Under the pieces are notes generated by a model that saw only the letters and a program-made list of their open reading frames with translations, was not told the origin of the DNA and ran no database searches. This document shows, piece by piece, positions 1-9,543 of a stretch of 64,000 nucleotides of DNA (position 1 is its first letter; every line of letters begins with the position of its first letter). The position numbers and the translations under genes were made by a program. This stretch comes from Adiantum capillus-veneris (Eukaryota; Streptophyta; Polypodiopsida; Polypodiales; Pteridaceae). The stretch spans positions 6,359,997 through 6,423,996 of the forward strand of contig CM043964.1 of assembly GCA_014529385.2 (NCBI GenBank), given 5' to 3'.

Positions 1-618
1 TTGCATGCTGAAAAACGCTGGCTGAATATGCTGAAAAACGCTGGCTGTTGCAAGGCTTGATGGCGATCCAGAAACGCTAGGCTTCCAGGTGTGATGGCCA
101 TCCAGAAAATCTGCAAACGCTAGGTATTGGGGAGGTGCTGAGGGAAATCCAAAACACTAGGTTGATGGTGGACGATGATGAAGACCAAAAACGCTAGGGG
201 TGCTAAGGGGTTCGTGCTGAGAAGGTGCCTGTTGAGCGGGAAGCTCCTGCTGCCTCTTCTGCCAGAAAGTGCTAACTTGGGTTCGCTTATATATTTACTT
301 AGCAAAATTGCCCTACCTACTTTTGTTGGGAAGTCACTTACAAATAATAAGTGAAAAATACCAAAAATGGGAAAAATAGGCTAAATGCACTGGAAAATTC
401 CCCTAACTGATTCTAATGGATTCTGATGGGAATTATGATGATCATGTTGTATGCAACCAGAGGATATGCATCTACACTATGTCACTGGGCATGCACGGTC
501 TACGAATAGACTCACAAAAGTGCCAGATCACTTCTAATCTAGACTGACTGGATTGACTGAACCCTGATCATGCTGTAGCTTGTCCACGGACACATAGGGT
601 TGGATGTGTCACGTGACA
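1..618 (-). repeat. 3' LTR of element H (partial)
   Basis: On the minus strand the LTR begins TGTCACGTGACACATCC immediately after a polypurine tract. Its first bases hold the perfect palindrome GTCACGTGAC (608-617), which contains a CACGTG E/G-box. The left part (1-210) is built from degenerate short repeats of the type GAAAAACGCTGGC or CCAAAAACGCTAGG. Its other terminus lies outside the window. Confidence 0.7.
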
Positions 619-630
619 TCCCCTCCTTTT
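619..630 (-). other. Polypurine tract of element H
   Basis: Minus-strand AAAAGGAGGGGA directly abuts the TG of the 3' LTR, as expected for the plus-strand DNA primer site of an LTR element. Confidence 0.75.
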
Positions 631-875
631 CAAAGTGAGGTACTGGTACCGAGCTGTATGGCGTCGAGGGAGATCGTCAATAGCATTCGGAATCCTGGAA
701 GGGACTCTTCGCCGGCCCACTCGGATGTGTGGGTCGTGCGGTACGTGAACTTCATGAAGGTCTGCAATGCCTTTTTCTTTGGGCCGTGCCGAAAGAGACA
801 CAAAATATTTTGAATATCCTTCCTTGCTTCAACTTCGTCTAGAGTCATGCTTCTTTCTTCTTCAAGAATCTCCAT
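630..875 (-). other. Short ORF of unknown function next to the PPT of element H
   Basis: An 81-codon minus-strand frame starts MEILEEERSMTL and has an acidic, helical-looking N-terminus followed by a Ser/Thr-rich tail. It ends at the PPT, where some elements carry the end of integrase, but no chromodomain or integrase motif is recognisable. It may be a pol remnant or a chance frame. Confidence 0.25.
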
Positions 876-899
876 GGCTGAAAATTCCTGAAACCACTT

Positions 900-2072
900 T
901 CAACACAAAACCATGAACATACCTATTCCATGTAAAGTGAGTGGAAAAAATATTGTCTTCCTCAAAGACTGTGCATGCAATGTAGATGAACCAATAGACG
1001 GAGTGCCAAATCGTTCACCACACACACGCAAACAATGAGATTGAATCTTACTCTGTTGATCTAAAGCAATCAACTGTGGCAATTCACGATGGATATGCCC
1101 ATGCTTGGTGCTCATACTTTCATGTGTGCTTTCGGAAACTGTGTCATGCCAAGGAAGAGACATGGAATGTGACTTCCTTACATACATACTTTTCAGCTTT
1201 TCATGAAAAATCTGCATACATTCGTGCTCATCCATGAGAGAAACGTGTTCAACATACAATATGTCATGCCTAGGAAAAGGGATTACATAACGATGCTGAC
1301 TAAAATACAGGAAACGATCACGAATGAAACATTCGAACAATGCATGCGTACTAATCATGAAAACACATAATACTTCCTGTGAGGGTTCTTTGGACCTTGG
1401 CTCGAGAGCCAAGATCGGTTCTTCGGAATCTATCGAATCTTCTTGTGGAGGATCTGTGGACTTCAAAGCCAAGATCGATTCTTCGTGATTGATCGAATCT
1501 GCAACGATGTTAGCTTCGCTAGAAAAAGCATCAACTAACTCATCATCCTTGTGAACAATCGCGTCATCTTCATGCAACTCATCACGCTTGTGAGAAATCG
1601 CATCTTGATCATGCAAATCATCATGCTTGTGAGAAATCACATCTTGATCATGCAAATCATCATGCTTGTCATTAACATCCAAATCATCATGCTTGTCATT
1701 AACATCCAAATCATCATGCTTATCTTTGTGCAAATCATTGTGCTTATCATTGTCGTTCAAAACATCATGCAAGTCATTGTCAATCAAATCATCATCATGC
1801 TTCACACAATCATGCAAATCCTGTGTGTCATGCTTTTGAGAAGAAGAGACTGAGAGAGTCTCCTTTTTCGGAATCTCTTGCATCAGTGTCGGCACTTGAG
1901 AAAAGAGTCGCAACATCTCTTGCATTCGTGCTTTGGTCTCGCGATAAAATTCTGCTTGTATTTCTTTGTTCTCTGCTTGTCTGCGTTCCATTTTTGCTTT
2001 TCTTTCTTTGAATTCACGATCCAATTTGGCCTTGTCGTTCTTTGGCTTCCAAGCGTGCTTGCTCACACTCAT
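900..2072 (-). pseudogene. Long repeat-bearing ORF of element H (gag-region continuation)
   Basis: This 390-codon frame is the largest reading frame of element H. The N-terminal 50 residues are charged and look like a coiled coil (KLDREFKERKAKMERR). They continue, in a shifted frame, the gag-like start at 2292. Roughly residues 90-170 are a tandem array of Lys-His-Asp-Asp-Leu units. A Ser/Glu/Pro-rich segment follows (EEPILALE), then about 170 residues with several Cys, His and Met but no recognised domain. There is no zinc knuckle, protease, RT or integrase motif. The low-complexity repeats resemble decayed or filler sequence in non-autonomous elements, but the frame has stayed open. Function unknown. 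Confidence 0.45.
1551..1810 (-). repeat. Coding minisatellite (KHDDL repeats)
   Basis: Two repeat classes lie head to tail. One is a 39-bp unit around CATGCTTGTGAGAAATC (about 1590-1665) and the other a 27-bp unit around CATGCTTGTCATTAACATCC (about 1654-1730). Degenerate CATGCTTATC or CATGCAAGTC copies extend to about 1810. Both unit lengths are multiples of three, so copy-number changes keep the frame of the minus-strand ORF. Confidence 0.8.
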
Positions 2073-2292
2073 GCGCTATGGTTGCCATTCTTGCGTCATT
2101 TCTTGCTTCGCGTTGTAAATTCTGTTCCATAAACAACAACTCCAACTCCTCCATTGGAGTTAGTGCAATCCGTGTCGTAGATGGGGATGGGGGAGGGTCG
2201 GAAAAACCTCCTGGTGGGGAAAATTCTTCTTCGCCTCTCTCATGCTCATCACTTCCAAGCGAAGTATCCATTCCGCTTCGAGTGATGATCAT
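2014..2292 (-). pseudogene. Gag N-terminus of element H, frameshifted
   Basis: The frame opens MIITRSGMDTSLGSDEHERG, the short basic M-x-T-R-S-G start common in plant Ty3/gypsy gag. A Pro/Ser-rich stretch and a charged helix (MEELELLFMEQNLQREAR, EQARLEAKERQ) follow. The charged helix continues in the neighbouring frame (KLDREFKERKAKMERR) from the DNA overlap at 2014-2072, so one frameshift splits a single original ORF. The initiator is the first ATG after the leader and PBS. Confidence 0.55.
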
Positions 2293-2724
2293 TCTGCAAT
2301 CGCGGGTTCTTGTGGGTTCTTAAGCTCTTAAGTTCACTAGGAACTTGGGGTCTTGGGTTTTTGAGGTTCTTGAGTTTTTCTTTCGCTTGCTAATCGCGTT
2401 GGAGAAGGATCTTCTCTTCACTCGAGTTCTACTCTTTTCCGCGGGCGCACCCCTTGGCGGCCTTGCGTTCACACCAAGGTTGCTTTTTCCCACCTCACGT
2501 CGATTGGCCGGCCGCTAAGTGCACGGTCCGGTCTCAATGAGTGAAAAGAGACACAAGGGGAGGCTGGACAAGCCCTTCTTTCTTGGGATTCCTGTCACTC
2601 TTCAACAAAACACGAGTAGGAATCGACACACCCAAGCGAACTTGGGTTCGTGCGACCTCAACAAGCAAACAAATTCTTGTGGTTCTTGTGGTTCTTTCCT
2701 TGAGTGATACAGAACACTGCCAAA

Positions 2725-2736
2725 GCTCTGATACCA
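2725..2736 (-). other. Primer-binding site of element H (initiator Met tRNA)
   Basis: Minus-strand TGGTATCAGAGC, one base inside the LTR end (CCCATAACA). It is complementary to the 3' end of plant initiator tRNA-Met. The leader up to the gag ATG (2293-2724) has no ORF I can assign. Confidence 0.85.
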
Positions 2737-2737
2737 A

Positions 2738-3318
2738 TGTTATGGGTAGCGGAATGATTGTTTGCGCTTTGCTCAAGATGAGTGCTCCAAACTGTGCTCA
2801 AGGTTCCTTTTAGTTCTTATGGAAGGGAGAGCCTTTCGTTCTTAATGGAAAGTGCTATGATCACAAACAAAGTGAATGGACACTATGCGTGCAAGTGTAT
2901 GAGACTGAGAGATAGAGAGAGAAGAGAGATACGACACCAGACGTTGTAAAACCCTCCTCCGAAGACCCCACTCTCGTCGGCGAGAGTGGTCTACTTATGA
3001 TTGCACAAACTGGTACAATGCGGATGCAATGGACTGATCCAATCTGGGACTATGCCGGTGACGACGACGGTGATGACGACGATGACTTTAGGACTGAAAT
3101 TTGTGGTCTTCTAACTTCTGAAAATCTGCAAATCTTTGGGCTGTTTTTGGGTGGCTGAAAATGATTGTTTGGCTGCGTTTTTATGGCTGAAAATGGTTGC
3201 TTTCCTTGACTCCGAAACGCTGGTTTGATGCGGCGATTGAGGGCTGAAAACACTGCCAAAATGCAGGTCCAAGTTTGCATTTTTGCATGCTGAAAAACGC
3301 TGGCTACTGCAAGGCTTG
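2738..3318 (-). repeat. 5' LTR of element H, truncated
   Basis: The LTR begins on the plus strand with TGTTATGGG beside the PBS and runs to 3318, where TGTTGGGTC of another LTR starts. It shares the GCTGAAAAACGCTGGC and GCAAGGCTTG motifs with window bases 1-55. Its outer end is missing. Confidence 0.65.
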
Positions 3319-3586
3319 TGTTGGGTCTAAAGGCCCTCTTATAGCCTCTCTTACTCATTTATTCACTCTTTTATACTTGGGTGTGTTCACATCCAAAGGC
3401 CATTTAAATGGTCATAAGTTTGCACCCTTATATAATAATAAAACATAGGGCTTTTAGTGGTGTGCCCAAGAAACACAATTGAAATCATACGCTCTCTCTC
3501 CCTTTCTCTGCAACAGCGCTCGTACTCTCTCTCTCTCTCTGCTCGTGTGGTCTGCTACATCCATCGCTAGCCCCTCTAGCACTTCA
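3319..3586 (+). repeat. Short LTR (element I), 268 bp
   Basis: It starts TGTTGGGTC and ends ACTTCA, three bases before a perfect iMet PBS. It contains a TATA-like TTATATAATAATAAA near 3429 and a CT-rich microsatellite near 3525. The short length and TGTTGGG start fit Ty1/copia or a small TRIM-like element. I could not find its partner LTR, so it is probably a truncated copy inserted into the LTR of H. Confidence 0.65.
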
Positions 3587-3589
3587 AAC

Positions 3590-3602
3590 TGGTATCAGAG
3601 CC
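3590..3602 (+). other. Primer-binding site of element I (initiator Met tRNA)
   Basis: TGGTATCAGAGCC lies three bases downstream of the LTR end and is complementary to the initiator tRNA-Met 3' terminus. Confidence 0.85.
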
Positions 3603-4174
3603 AGGTTCCCTACTCCCGCGCGCATTCCCTCGCGAGATATCTTCATTTTCTCTCTCCTGTGTAGTTTTCTCTCTCTAAAAACAGCAAGCGCAGGTGTCTT
3701 CTCTCTCCTCCCCGGACTCAAGGAAGACAATATCTGAGCCCACAAGTGCTTATATGCTGAAAACAGGTTGAAAACAGGTCATTTCGGGCTATTTCTCTTC
3801 AAAAACAGGTTTTTTCTGTTAATATTATAGCAAGCACAAGTGTTACAGGTACATTTGGGACACTTTGGGCAACACCAATCCACCCAGAGAATTGGGGGTT
3901 TTGCCCTATTTGATGAAATTTTGGTAAATTTCAGCAAGTTGTCACTTTAAACTTGGGGGTTTTGCATATTAGTGCAAGATTATTCAAGTCTACATCTACA
4001 GGTGTAATTATAGGAGAAATTCTAGGGGATTCGAGTTGAGAAATTGAGAGCTTTTGCTGATTTTTCAGAAATTTCAGCAAATTGTGCAGTAACTTTTGGG
4101 GCTTTTGCAAATGTGATGCAATTCTGGACATTTTGTGTCATGTATTGCAATTTGTGGTACAATTGAGCAGAGTT
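3603..4174. other. Unassigned stretch between element I and a gag fragment
   Basis: No coding region is recognised. It carries degenerate repeats: GAAAACAGGT copies (about 3757-3815), and TTGGGGGTTTTGC and AATTTCAGCAA copies (about 3890-4085). It is probably leader sequence of one or two decayed elements. Confidence 0.4.
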
Positions 4175-4632
4175 TGAGACCTCGATTAAGACCATATCAA
4201 GTGGCACAATGTGTCAAGACAAAGTATAGTGGGTCAAGGGATCCATATGCTCATATCTCACTCTTCAAACATGTTTTGAGAGTTGAATAGATTGCAGATT
4301 TCCATAATGAGTATGAGGGATTTGGGTTAACATTGGAAGGAACAACCTTGACTTGGTTCCAACCATTGAATAGAGATGATTTTCCCAACATAGAACAACT
4401 CTTGCAAGAATTTACGGAGGAGTTATTGAAAAGGGGAATCAAACATAACACAATGTCCCAAATCTACGCTTTCAAACAAAAGACAAACAAAAACGTGCAG
4501 GAAGCTCTGCTTCGCTTCAAACAATACATAGATAGATGTCCTGTGAGAGAGCTACCGCAAGATGAGAGATTATTGGTTCTCTTCATAGAGGGCTTGAGGA
4601 ATGAAACCCTCAAAAAGGACATAGATTTGAAA
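4175..4632 (+). pseudogene. Gag capsid fragment of the C family
   Basis: Translation gives RPYQVAQCVKTKYSGSRDPY, then a stop (GTTGAATAG), then a 101-codon open piece beginning MEGTTLTWFQPLN and ending with LRNETLKKDIDLKG. It aligns along its length with the capsid of element C at 8490-8940 (RPSQVAKCMPKKYSG; LTLEGTALTWFQPLN; ELPQDERLYVLFVEELRNET). It is therefore an older, separate copy of the same retrotrans_gag domain. It breaks off abruptly at 4632, where a copia fragment in the other orientation begins. Confidence 0.8.
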
Positions 4633-4633
4633 G

Positions 4634-4846
4634 GATGAGCAATGGGGTACTCAATGACTTCCCCTTATGCAGGTTGAAATGATCAAGAACTTTATATACA
4701 TAATCCTTCTGAAATAATTATAACAATCTCTTCTTACGATCTTGAGTAAAGTGAATACCCAAAATGTGATTTGCATTTCCCAAATCTTTCATGTCAAACT
4801 GACCCTTTAACTTCATTTTGAGGTCAGCAATGTCCTTCTTTGAATG
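4634..4846 (-). pseudogene. Ty1/copia reverse transcriptase fragment
   Basis: Reading the minus strand from about 4846 gives IADLKMKLKGQFDMKDLG, then NANHILGIHFTQDRKKRLL, a stop, then DYVYKVLDHFNLHKGKSLST. This is the C-terminal part of the copia RT, the segment around MKDLG-A-xxILG-I-xxxR and the STPL motif just before RNase H. Only about 70 codons remain, with one nonsense codon. No LTR or further copia coding was found beside it, so it is a scrap caught between other elements. Confidence 0.8.
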
Positions 4847-4849
4847 ACC

Positions 4850-5763
4850 AATTGTTTGGCGGACGAAGCGACAAGCGGCCATTTCCAGAGAAGGATTATA
4901 TTTTTATGAGAAAGCTTTGTAAAATTCTGTTGTAAGGAAGCATCTCTAAGCCGAGAACTTGTCAAAGGATTTATGATTATTCTTTTGGGAGCAATTGTAT
5001 ATTAGAGAGCCAGTTAGAAGTTAGGAGCTTTTGACCGGAAAAGCCATTTGTAAAGAACTAATCTATAAAGGTCATTTTTTGTAAGTTTGAACATGATCTT
5101 TTTGATGGAAAACTGAGAAGGCAGCATACATTTGAGAGCTCTTTCTTGTTCCAACTTGTAATCTTCGCCATTGTGGCTACGGTAATCCAAATTCAGATTC
5201 GTTTATTGCATTGTGTTCCTCTTACCTTGCTCTTCCATTCAAGTGTAATCATTCAAGATTCGGTGTAGGTTTTCAACTAGGAGTTTGAGGCCTTAAATCG
5301 CTGTTTTGAGTGTCTATATGTGTGTTTTATGTTGTTTTGACCCTAGGAGGGGCTTTAGGGACCCTAAAACGACCCATTAGGATCACCTATTCGCTGTTTT
5401 TGCTGACTTTGGGACGAACGATCGCAATCTTTGTACCTCTCCAGAATGCTATGACAGTGATAGAATATGTTCCTGATAATCCCCTGTAGCTTCCCTTCAA
5501 GTTTCATGCGATTCCGATATGATTTGCATGGTAAACGGGCGTGATGACTGTAGAGCTGTGTAGAAGGACATAGGCAGATTACTTGGCGGTAATGCGTTTG
5601 ATTTTCTTGTAGAGTTAGTAGTTGCATCTCTTGGAGTTCACTTCATTAAGATTGACACCCTAGTGAGTTTCCATGCCTCACCCGAGTCGCTTCCCATGTA
5701 TTGATAAATATGTTGATGCTTGAGAGCTATGCTATGGACGTCCATCGCGGCGACCCACAAACA
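4850..5763 (+). repeat. 5' LTR remnant of element C
   Basis: The 3' end of this block (CACAAACA) sits one base before a tRNA-Asp-type PBS, so it is the end of an LTR. Its left boundary is uncertain: it begins after the copia scrap and I see no TG terminus. It does not visibly overlap the 3' LTR piece at 63323-64000, which would fit an LTR of more than about 1.6 kb of which each copy shows a different part. Confidence 0.55.
5418..5438 (+). repeat. Degenerate copy of the C-leader palindrome repeat, in the LTR
   Basis: ACGATCGCAATCTTTGTACCT matches the three leader copies with a few changes. The following bases (CAGAAT, GACAGTG, TTCCTGATAA) also parallel the sequence after the first leader copy. 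Confidence 0.6.
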
Positions 5764-5764
5764 T

Positions 5765-5782
5765 TGGCGCCGTTGCTTGGGA
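5765..5782 (+). other. Primer-binding site of element C (tRNA-Asp type)
   Basis: TGGCGCCGTTGCTTGGGA, one base after the LTR end, differs by two bases from the TGGCGCCGTTGCCGGGGA site typical of Athila-like elements primed by tRNA-Asp. Confidence 0.85.
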
Positions 5783-6306
5783 ATGCACCTTAGGTGATGA
5801 GTGACCGAGTGCGCAGTTAGATTCCTTAAAAAAGATCAATCCACAAATCCATTTTACACCTCAGTTAGGTTGCTAGACAAGGGTTTAGAGCTTAGTGGAG
5901 TCTAGAGCCAGTGGACCGGCTAGATCCTCTCTTAGGAAATTTAGGGAGCTGTGAGTGAGAGTGTTAAAGCATTTTTGCTCTTCAATTTCTCTAATTTGAT
6001 TGAGTACTAAAATCTCACTCGAAATCCGTCGTATTTGTTTTGTTTGATTCATTTCCTTATGTTTTTTCAGTTCTGTACTTAGGAGTAGGATAAGAAAATC
6101 ACATTCCAATCAGATTTGGAGTAAAAGTTAGAGTCGAGAAACCAAGGAACCATAACTTTAGCAAAAAAGCCATAAGACTCTGAAATTTTGAAAATTTGAC
6201 CAAACAGGGTTGATATTGATTCAAATCACAAAGTGGTAGCACAAAACACTGGGAAATACTTGTCAGAGGGAGCAAACCAAATTTCATCAGATTTGGCCCA
6301 GGTACT

Positions 6307-6327
6307 ACGATCGCGATCGGTGTACCT
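6307..6327 (+). repeat. Palindrome repeat copy 1 in the C leader
   Basis: ACGATCGCGATCGGTGTACCT with core CGATCGCGATCG, a perfect 12-bp palindrome. In this copy the flanks AGGTAC and GTACCT also pair, giving a 28-base near-perfect inverted repeat (6300-6327). Confidence 0.85.
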
Positions 6328-6579
6328 CAGTGTCAGAATTGTACAAGATTTGACATGTGCCTTCCTGATAAGATTCTAAACAAGTTTGTTTAAAGCAACC
6401 ACACCCAAAAACATCAAAAATCAAGGAAATCAGGCCACTTGGGTAAAACTAGCCTGAAAGACCTAGAAAGTGCAAAATCTTGGCTTTTGGTGATCCAAAT
6501 GCAAAAAGACTTGGGGGATAGCCTTAAAACATCAGTGTCTACAAGTATGTCAAATTTGGTCTAATTTGGGCCTAGAAGT

Positions 6580-6600
6580 ACGATCGCGATCGGTGTACCT
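6580..6600 (+). repeat. Palindrome repeat copy 2 in the C leader
   Basis: The same 21 bases as at 6307, preceded by TTTGGGCCTAGAAGT. Confidence 0.85.
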
Positions 6601-7002
6601 AATTCATCTGTGGGATCCTCAGGTGTATACAAACATAAAAGTCTAAAGGACCTAGAGCCAGAAACCTCAAAATACCTGTCAAACCATCTGAATACAGATC
6701 CAAGTCAAAAACTGCTAAACTGGCTTAGAAATTGACTTTCAGTAGACCAAAACACATCAAAACTGGGAAGGAACCATACAGAGGGATAGCCTGTACACAG
6801 GACAACCCCAGATAGCTTCCAAATCCCTAATCAAGTACTAAAATCAGATCAAACTGACAGATTCTGGGAAACAGACACTTCCAACCAAGAACTTGTAAAA
6901 GCTTGACTTTTTAGAGTCTGGTTACAAAAGTATCAAAGAGGTATCCTTAAAATAGCCTAGTAAACAAGCTGATGAAGTTTGGTCAAATTTGGGCCCAGAA
7001 GT

Positions 7003-7023
7003 ACGATCGCGATCGGTGTACCT
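7003..7023 (+). repeat. Palindrome repeat copy 3 in the C leader
   Basis: The same 21 bases again, preceded by TTTGGGCCCAGAAGT. It is the copy closest to gag, about 300 bases upstream of the start codon. Confidence 0.85.
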
Positions 7024-7321
7024 CTGGCCCAGATTTAACTCATTTTTGACATGTTCATAGACCTAGACTATTTAAGATATCAGGAGTTGTCAAAACTCAA
7101 ATTGGACATACTGTCAATAATTTGCAAGCAAAATTGTGTTGAGATCATTATGAAAGTGTTGAATCTGCTGACAGTTGGAATGATACAGTGATCTCATAGC
7201 CATCCAGTGTATTCATTTGCAGAGACCGATCAAGTAACAATCCATGCACTCGTAGGAATTGGAAGATCATTCTATCTCCAGGTAAGAGGTTTGGATTCAT
7301 TCACTAAATCCCACTTTCTTC

Positions 7322-8151
7322 ATGTTTTTGAGATCGGGAAAACAAATCAACACCAGACACCTAAATTTAGCAGATCAAACAAGTGTTGTATCAACGGAGG
7401 AGAGTGTAAACCAAGGGATAGTACGACCGTTAGAGCCGATGCTTGAAGAAGGCATCTCCGATACTTCTTCAGAGAGATCTTCCAAGTATTTCACAGAACA
7501 CTTCGGACGATTAAAACTAAACGGAAGAGAAAACATGGCAGCAGGACCATCAGACCCCTCGGCCACATTAAAGCTATTGTTCATCAAGTATCAATATGAC
7601 AACAAGCAAGGTGCCAAGATATACAAAGATGGTATGGACCGCTACTGTGTGAAAATAGAAGATAGAGCAAGTGAGTTCAGGGACTTAGTGCCTGTGAGCT
7701 ATAGCGGAGATAGGTACCTAGATGACGAGGGTATCATGTACTTGGTAGTCCTGAATCCTAACATTGTAGCAAGTGGGGATTGATGGACACAAAAGCCAAA
7801 ATAGACGAGGAACATGACGAAAAGGCACCAACAATGAGCTTACCTAATGCGAGATTAAGGCGAGAAAACGAAACGTTGAGAGTCAACACGGATAATGTCT
7901 ACTTGGGGTTATACAAGTATAATAATGGAGAGCAAGATCTCTATTATAGATGCGAGGAACCCTACGTCGGAGAGATGTCTGAGCGAAAAAGACTTTATGT
8001 CTTCACCTACACAGAGGGAGCGGAAATGAAAATTGCCGCATACGGCAAGTATGGAAGACGATATGCAGCACAATCGATAAAAAAGAGTTGGAAGGATATA
8101 CGTACTTTGGGGGACCACTTCACCAGTATTATGTCACTCCAAGCCCACTAA
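7322..8151 (+). pseudogene. Gag N-terminal region of element C (broken)
   Basis: The start MFLRSGKQINTRHL matches the M-x-LRSG opening of Athila-like gag and of A1/A2 (MHLRSGRVLEHEH). The first frame stops at 7783 (IVASGD). The next, from 7780, carries a Tyr-rich segment (NVYLGLYKYNNGEQDLYYR; IAAYGKYGRRYAA) and ends at 8151, where the frame shifts again into the capsid part at 8088. No known domain is recognised in this N-terminal 270-codon region. It presumably forms the N-terminal extension of the gag polyprotein. Confidence 0.65.
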
Positions 8152-8954
8152 GACTAGCACCTACAACTGTCGTGCCAGAACCGGTGACCACAGGTGGAGG
8201 GAGGACTCATGTAGCTGATTCTTTCAGTCGACCTCATTATTCGATGCCAAGTCCCATGGGAACGTTACATTCTAGAGAATCAATGGCTATGAATCGAGGT
8301 AGTGCGGTTCCTATCTCTACACATATGGCAGTAGGTCCGACATTTGCAGCCACCCCATCACATTTGCCTCCTAGTAGTAGATTTGGGGCAGGGAAGCCAA
8401 CAAGAGCAACCCACGACCTCCATGATGCCCGAGAACGATTAAGTCGAGACATGGGATCAATGAGATTGATCGCAGACCATAGACGGATTAGGCCATCCCA
8501 AGTAGCAAAGTGCATGCCGAAGAAGTATAGCGGATCGGGGGATCCATATGCCCATGTATCGCTCTTCAAGCAAGTCTTAAGAGCAGAACAGATCATTGAT
8601 TTTCATACTCAATACGAGGGATTTGGGCTGACGTTAGAAGGGACGGCCTTAACATGGTTTCAACCTTTAAACCCTGAAACTTTTTCGAATATTGAACATG
8701 TATTGCGCAAGTTCGCGGAAGAATTCTCAAAACGGGGTATAAAGCATAATACTGTATCGCAGATATATGCTTTTAAACAAAGGGAGAATGAAAAAGTGAA
8801 GGAAGCAACCTTGAGATTCAAGCAATACATTGAGAGGTGCCCGAGGAGGGAATTACCGCAGGATGAGAGATTGTATGTGCTCTTCGTTGAAGAACTTAGG
8901 AATGAAACCTTGAAAAAGGACCTTCACTTGAAGGCCTGTAGCACATTTCAATAG
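8088..8954 (+). pseudogene. Gag capsid domain of element C
   Basis: This 288-codon frame has a Pro/Ser/Thr-rich first half and then a retrotrans_gag capsid domain: KYSGSGDPYAHVSLFKQVLR, GFGLTLEGTALTWFQPLN, FKQYIERCPRRELPQDERLY, FVEELRNETLKKDL. The W-F in TALTWFQPL and the R-F-x-x-Y-I pattern are capsid signatures. It ends in TAG at 8952, but the same frame continues directly into the 9006 segment, so the stop is a point mutation in a longer gag. Confidence 0.75.
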
Positions 8955-9005
8955 GTTACAAGGGAAGCGTTATATCTTGTCGATAACTGCAGAGCATATG
9001 GGGAA

Positions 9006-9543
9006 GTGTCAGAGGATACTGATTCAGTAACTAGTGGCTCTTCATCGATTAAAAGCGAATCCTCTACCAAGAAAGATGCTCAGGCGTCCTTGATGCCGAC
9101 AGCTGATCAAATGATAGAGGAGGTAACGAAGAGAATGCAGCAACATATGAGATCAAATTCGGTGATGAGAAAGTCTCAGATGAGGAAGTGTAACATATGT
9201 GGGGGGATCACCCGACGCCGTGGTGCACACAACAGCCGAAAGCACCAGTTGCGAATGGACGACTACTGAAATGGTGCGCCATAGAGAAAAAATGGACAAA
9301 TCATAGCACGGAAGAAATTTTTTATAACAAAAAATACGTGAGAGAAAGACCGTATGGACCTCCAACAAGACCATCCCAACCACCTCCTCCAAGATATTAA
9401 GTTAGACCAAATATGAATCTGGTAGTAGGAGCAGACAGACCTCAACCTGTGTTGGGTCAACAACCTCCATTACCACAGGAAAATAGAGCCATGATTAGGT
9501 ATGCTCAACCTTGTGAAGCATCACCAGGAACAAATAGTACACT
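9006..9543 (+). pseudogene. Gag linker and first zinc knuckle of element C, copy 1
   Basis: The frame continues from the capsid (SEDTDSVTSGSSSIKSESST) into a helical segment (TADQMIEEVTKRMQQHMRSN) and a zinc knuckle that starts KCNICGG. At the G run (about 9200) the frame shifts. The other frame reads DHPTPWCTQQPKAP, so the knuckle was CNIC-GGD-H-PTPW-C (C-x2-C-x3-H-x4-C), broken by a one-base loss. A Pro-rich tail (PSQPPPPRY) ends in TAA. Confidence 0.65.

Larger units (their letters stand above)
1..3318 (-). mobile_element. Element H: non-autonomous LTR retrotransposon, minus strand, both LTRs incomplete
   Basis: Minus-strand order from right to left: truncated 5' LTR (2738-3318), iMet-type PBS (2725-2736), leader (2293-2724), gag-like start, a long repeat-bearing ORF (900-2072), polypurine tract (619-630) and 3' LTR (1-618, running off the window). 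No protease, RT or integrase motif is seen on either strand, so the element is non-autonomous or has lost pol. The two LTRs barely overlap: window bases 1-55 and 3290-3318 share GCATGCTGAAAAACGCTGGC and GCAAGGCTTG, so the left copy shows one end of the LTR and the right copy the other. The implied full LTR is roughly 1.1 kb. The right LTR stops exactly where the next LTR (3319) begins. Confidence 0.75.
5783..7321 (+). other. Leader (5' untranslated region) of element C
   Basis: About 1.5 kb separates the PBS from the gag ATG. No long ORF is present. It carries three exact copies of a palindrome-cored repeat (6307, 6580, 7003) in a shared context of the type AAATTTGGGCC followed by AGAAGT. Some surrounding phrases also recur, so the leader seems to have grown by old segmental duplication. 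Confidence 0.65.

Noticed and set aside
1551-1853. Plus-strand Ile/Met-rich frame over the KHDD repeats
   Set aside because: It is antisense to the element and arises from the repeat units alone.
2725-2736. tRNA gene suggested by GCTCTGATACCA and similar strings at 3590, 14120, 34566
   Set aside because: Only the 3'-terminal complement is present next to LTR ends; these are primer-binding sites, with no cloverleaf.
3479-3664. Plus-strand frame starting MKSYALSPFL
   Set aside because: It crosses the LTR end and the primer-binding site of element I and consists largely of CT-repeat translation.
6307-7023. GATC-rich palindromes as a bacterial or phage regulatory site
   Set aside because: The context is a plant retrotransposon leader; there is no bacterial coding or operon structure in the window.
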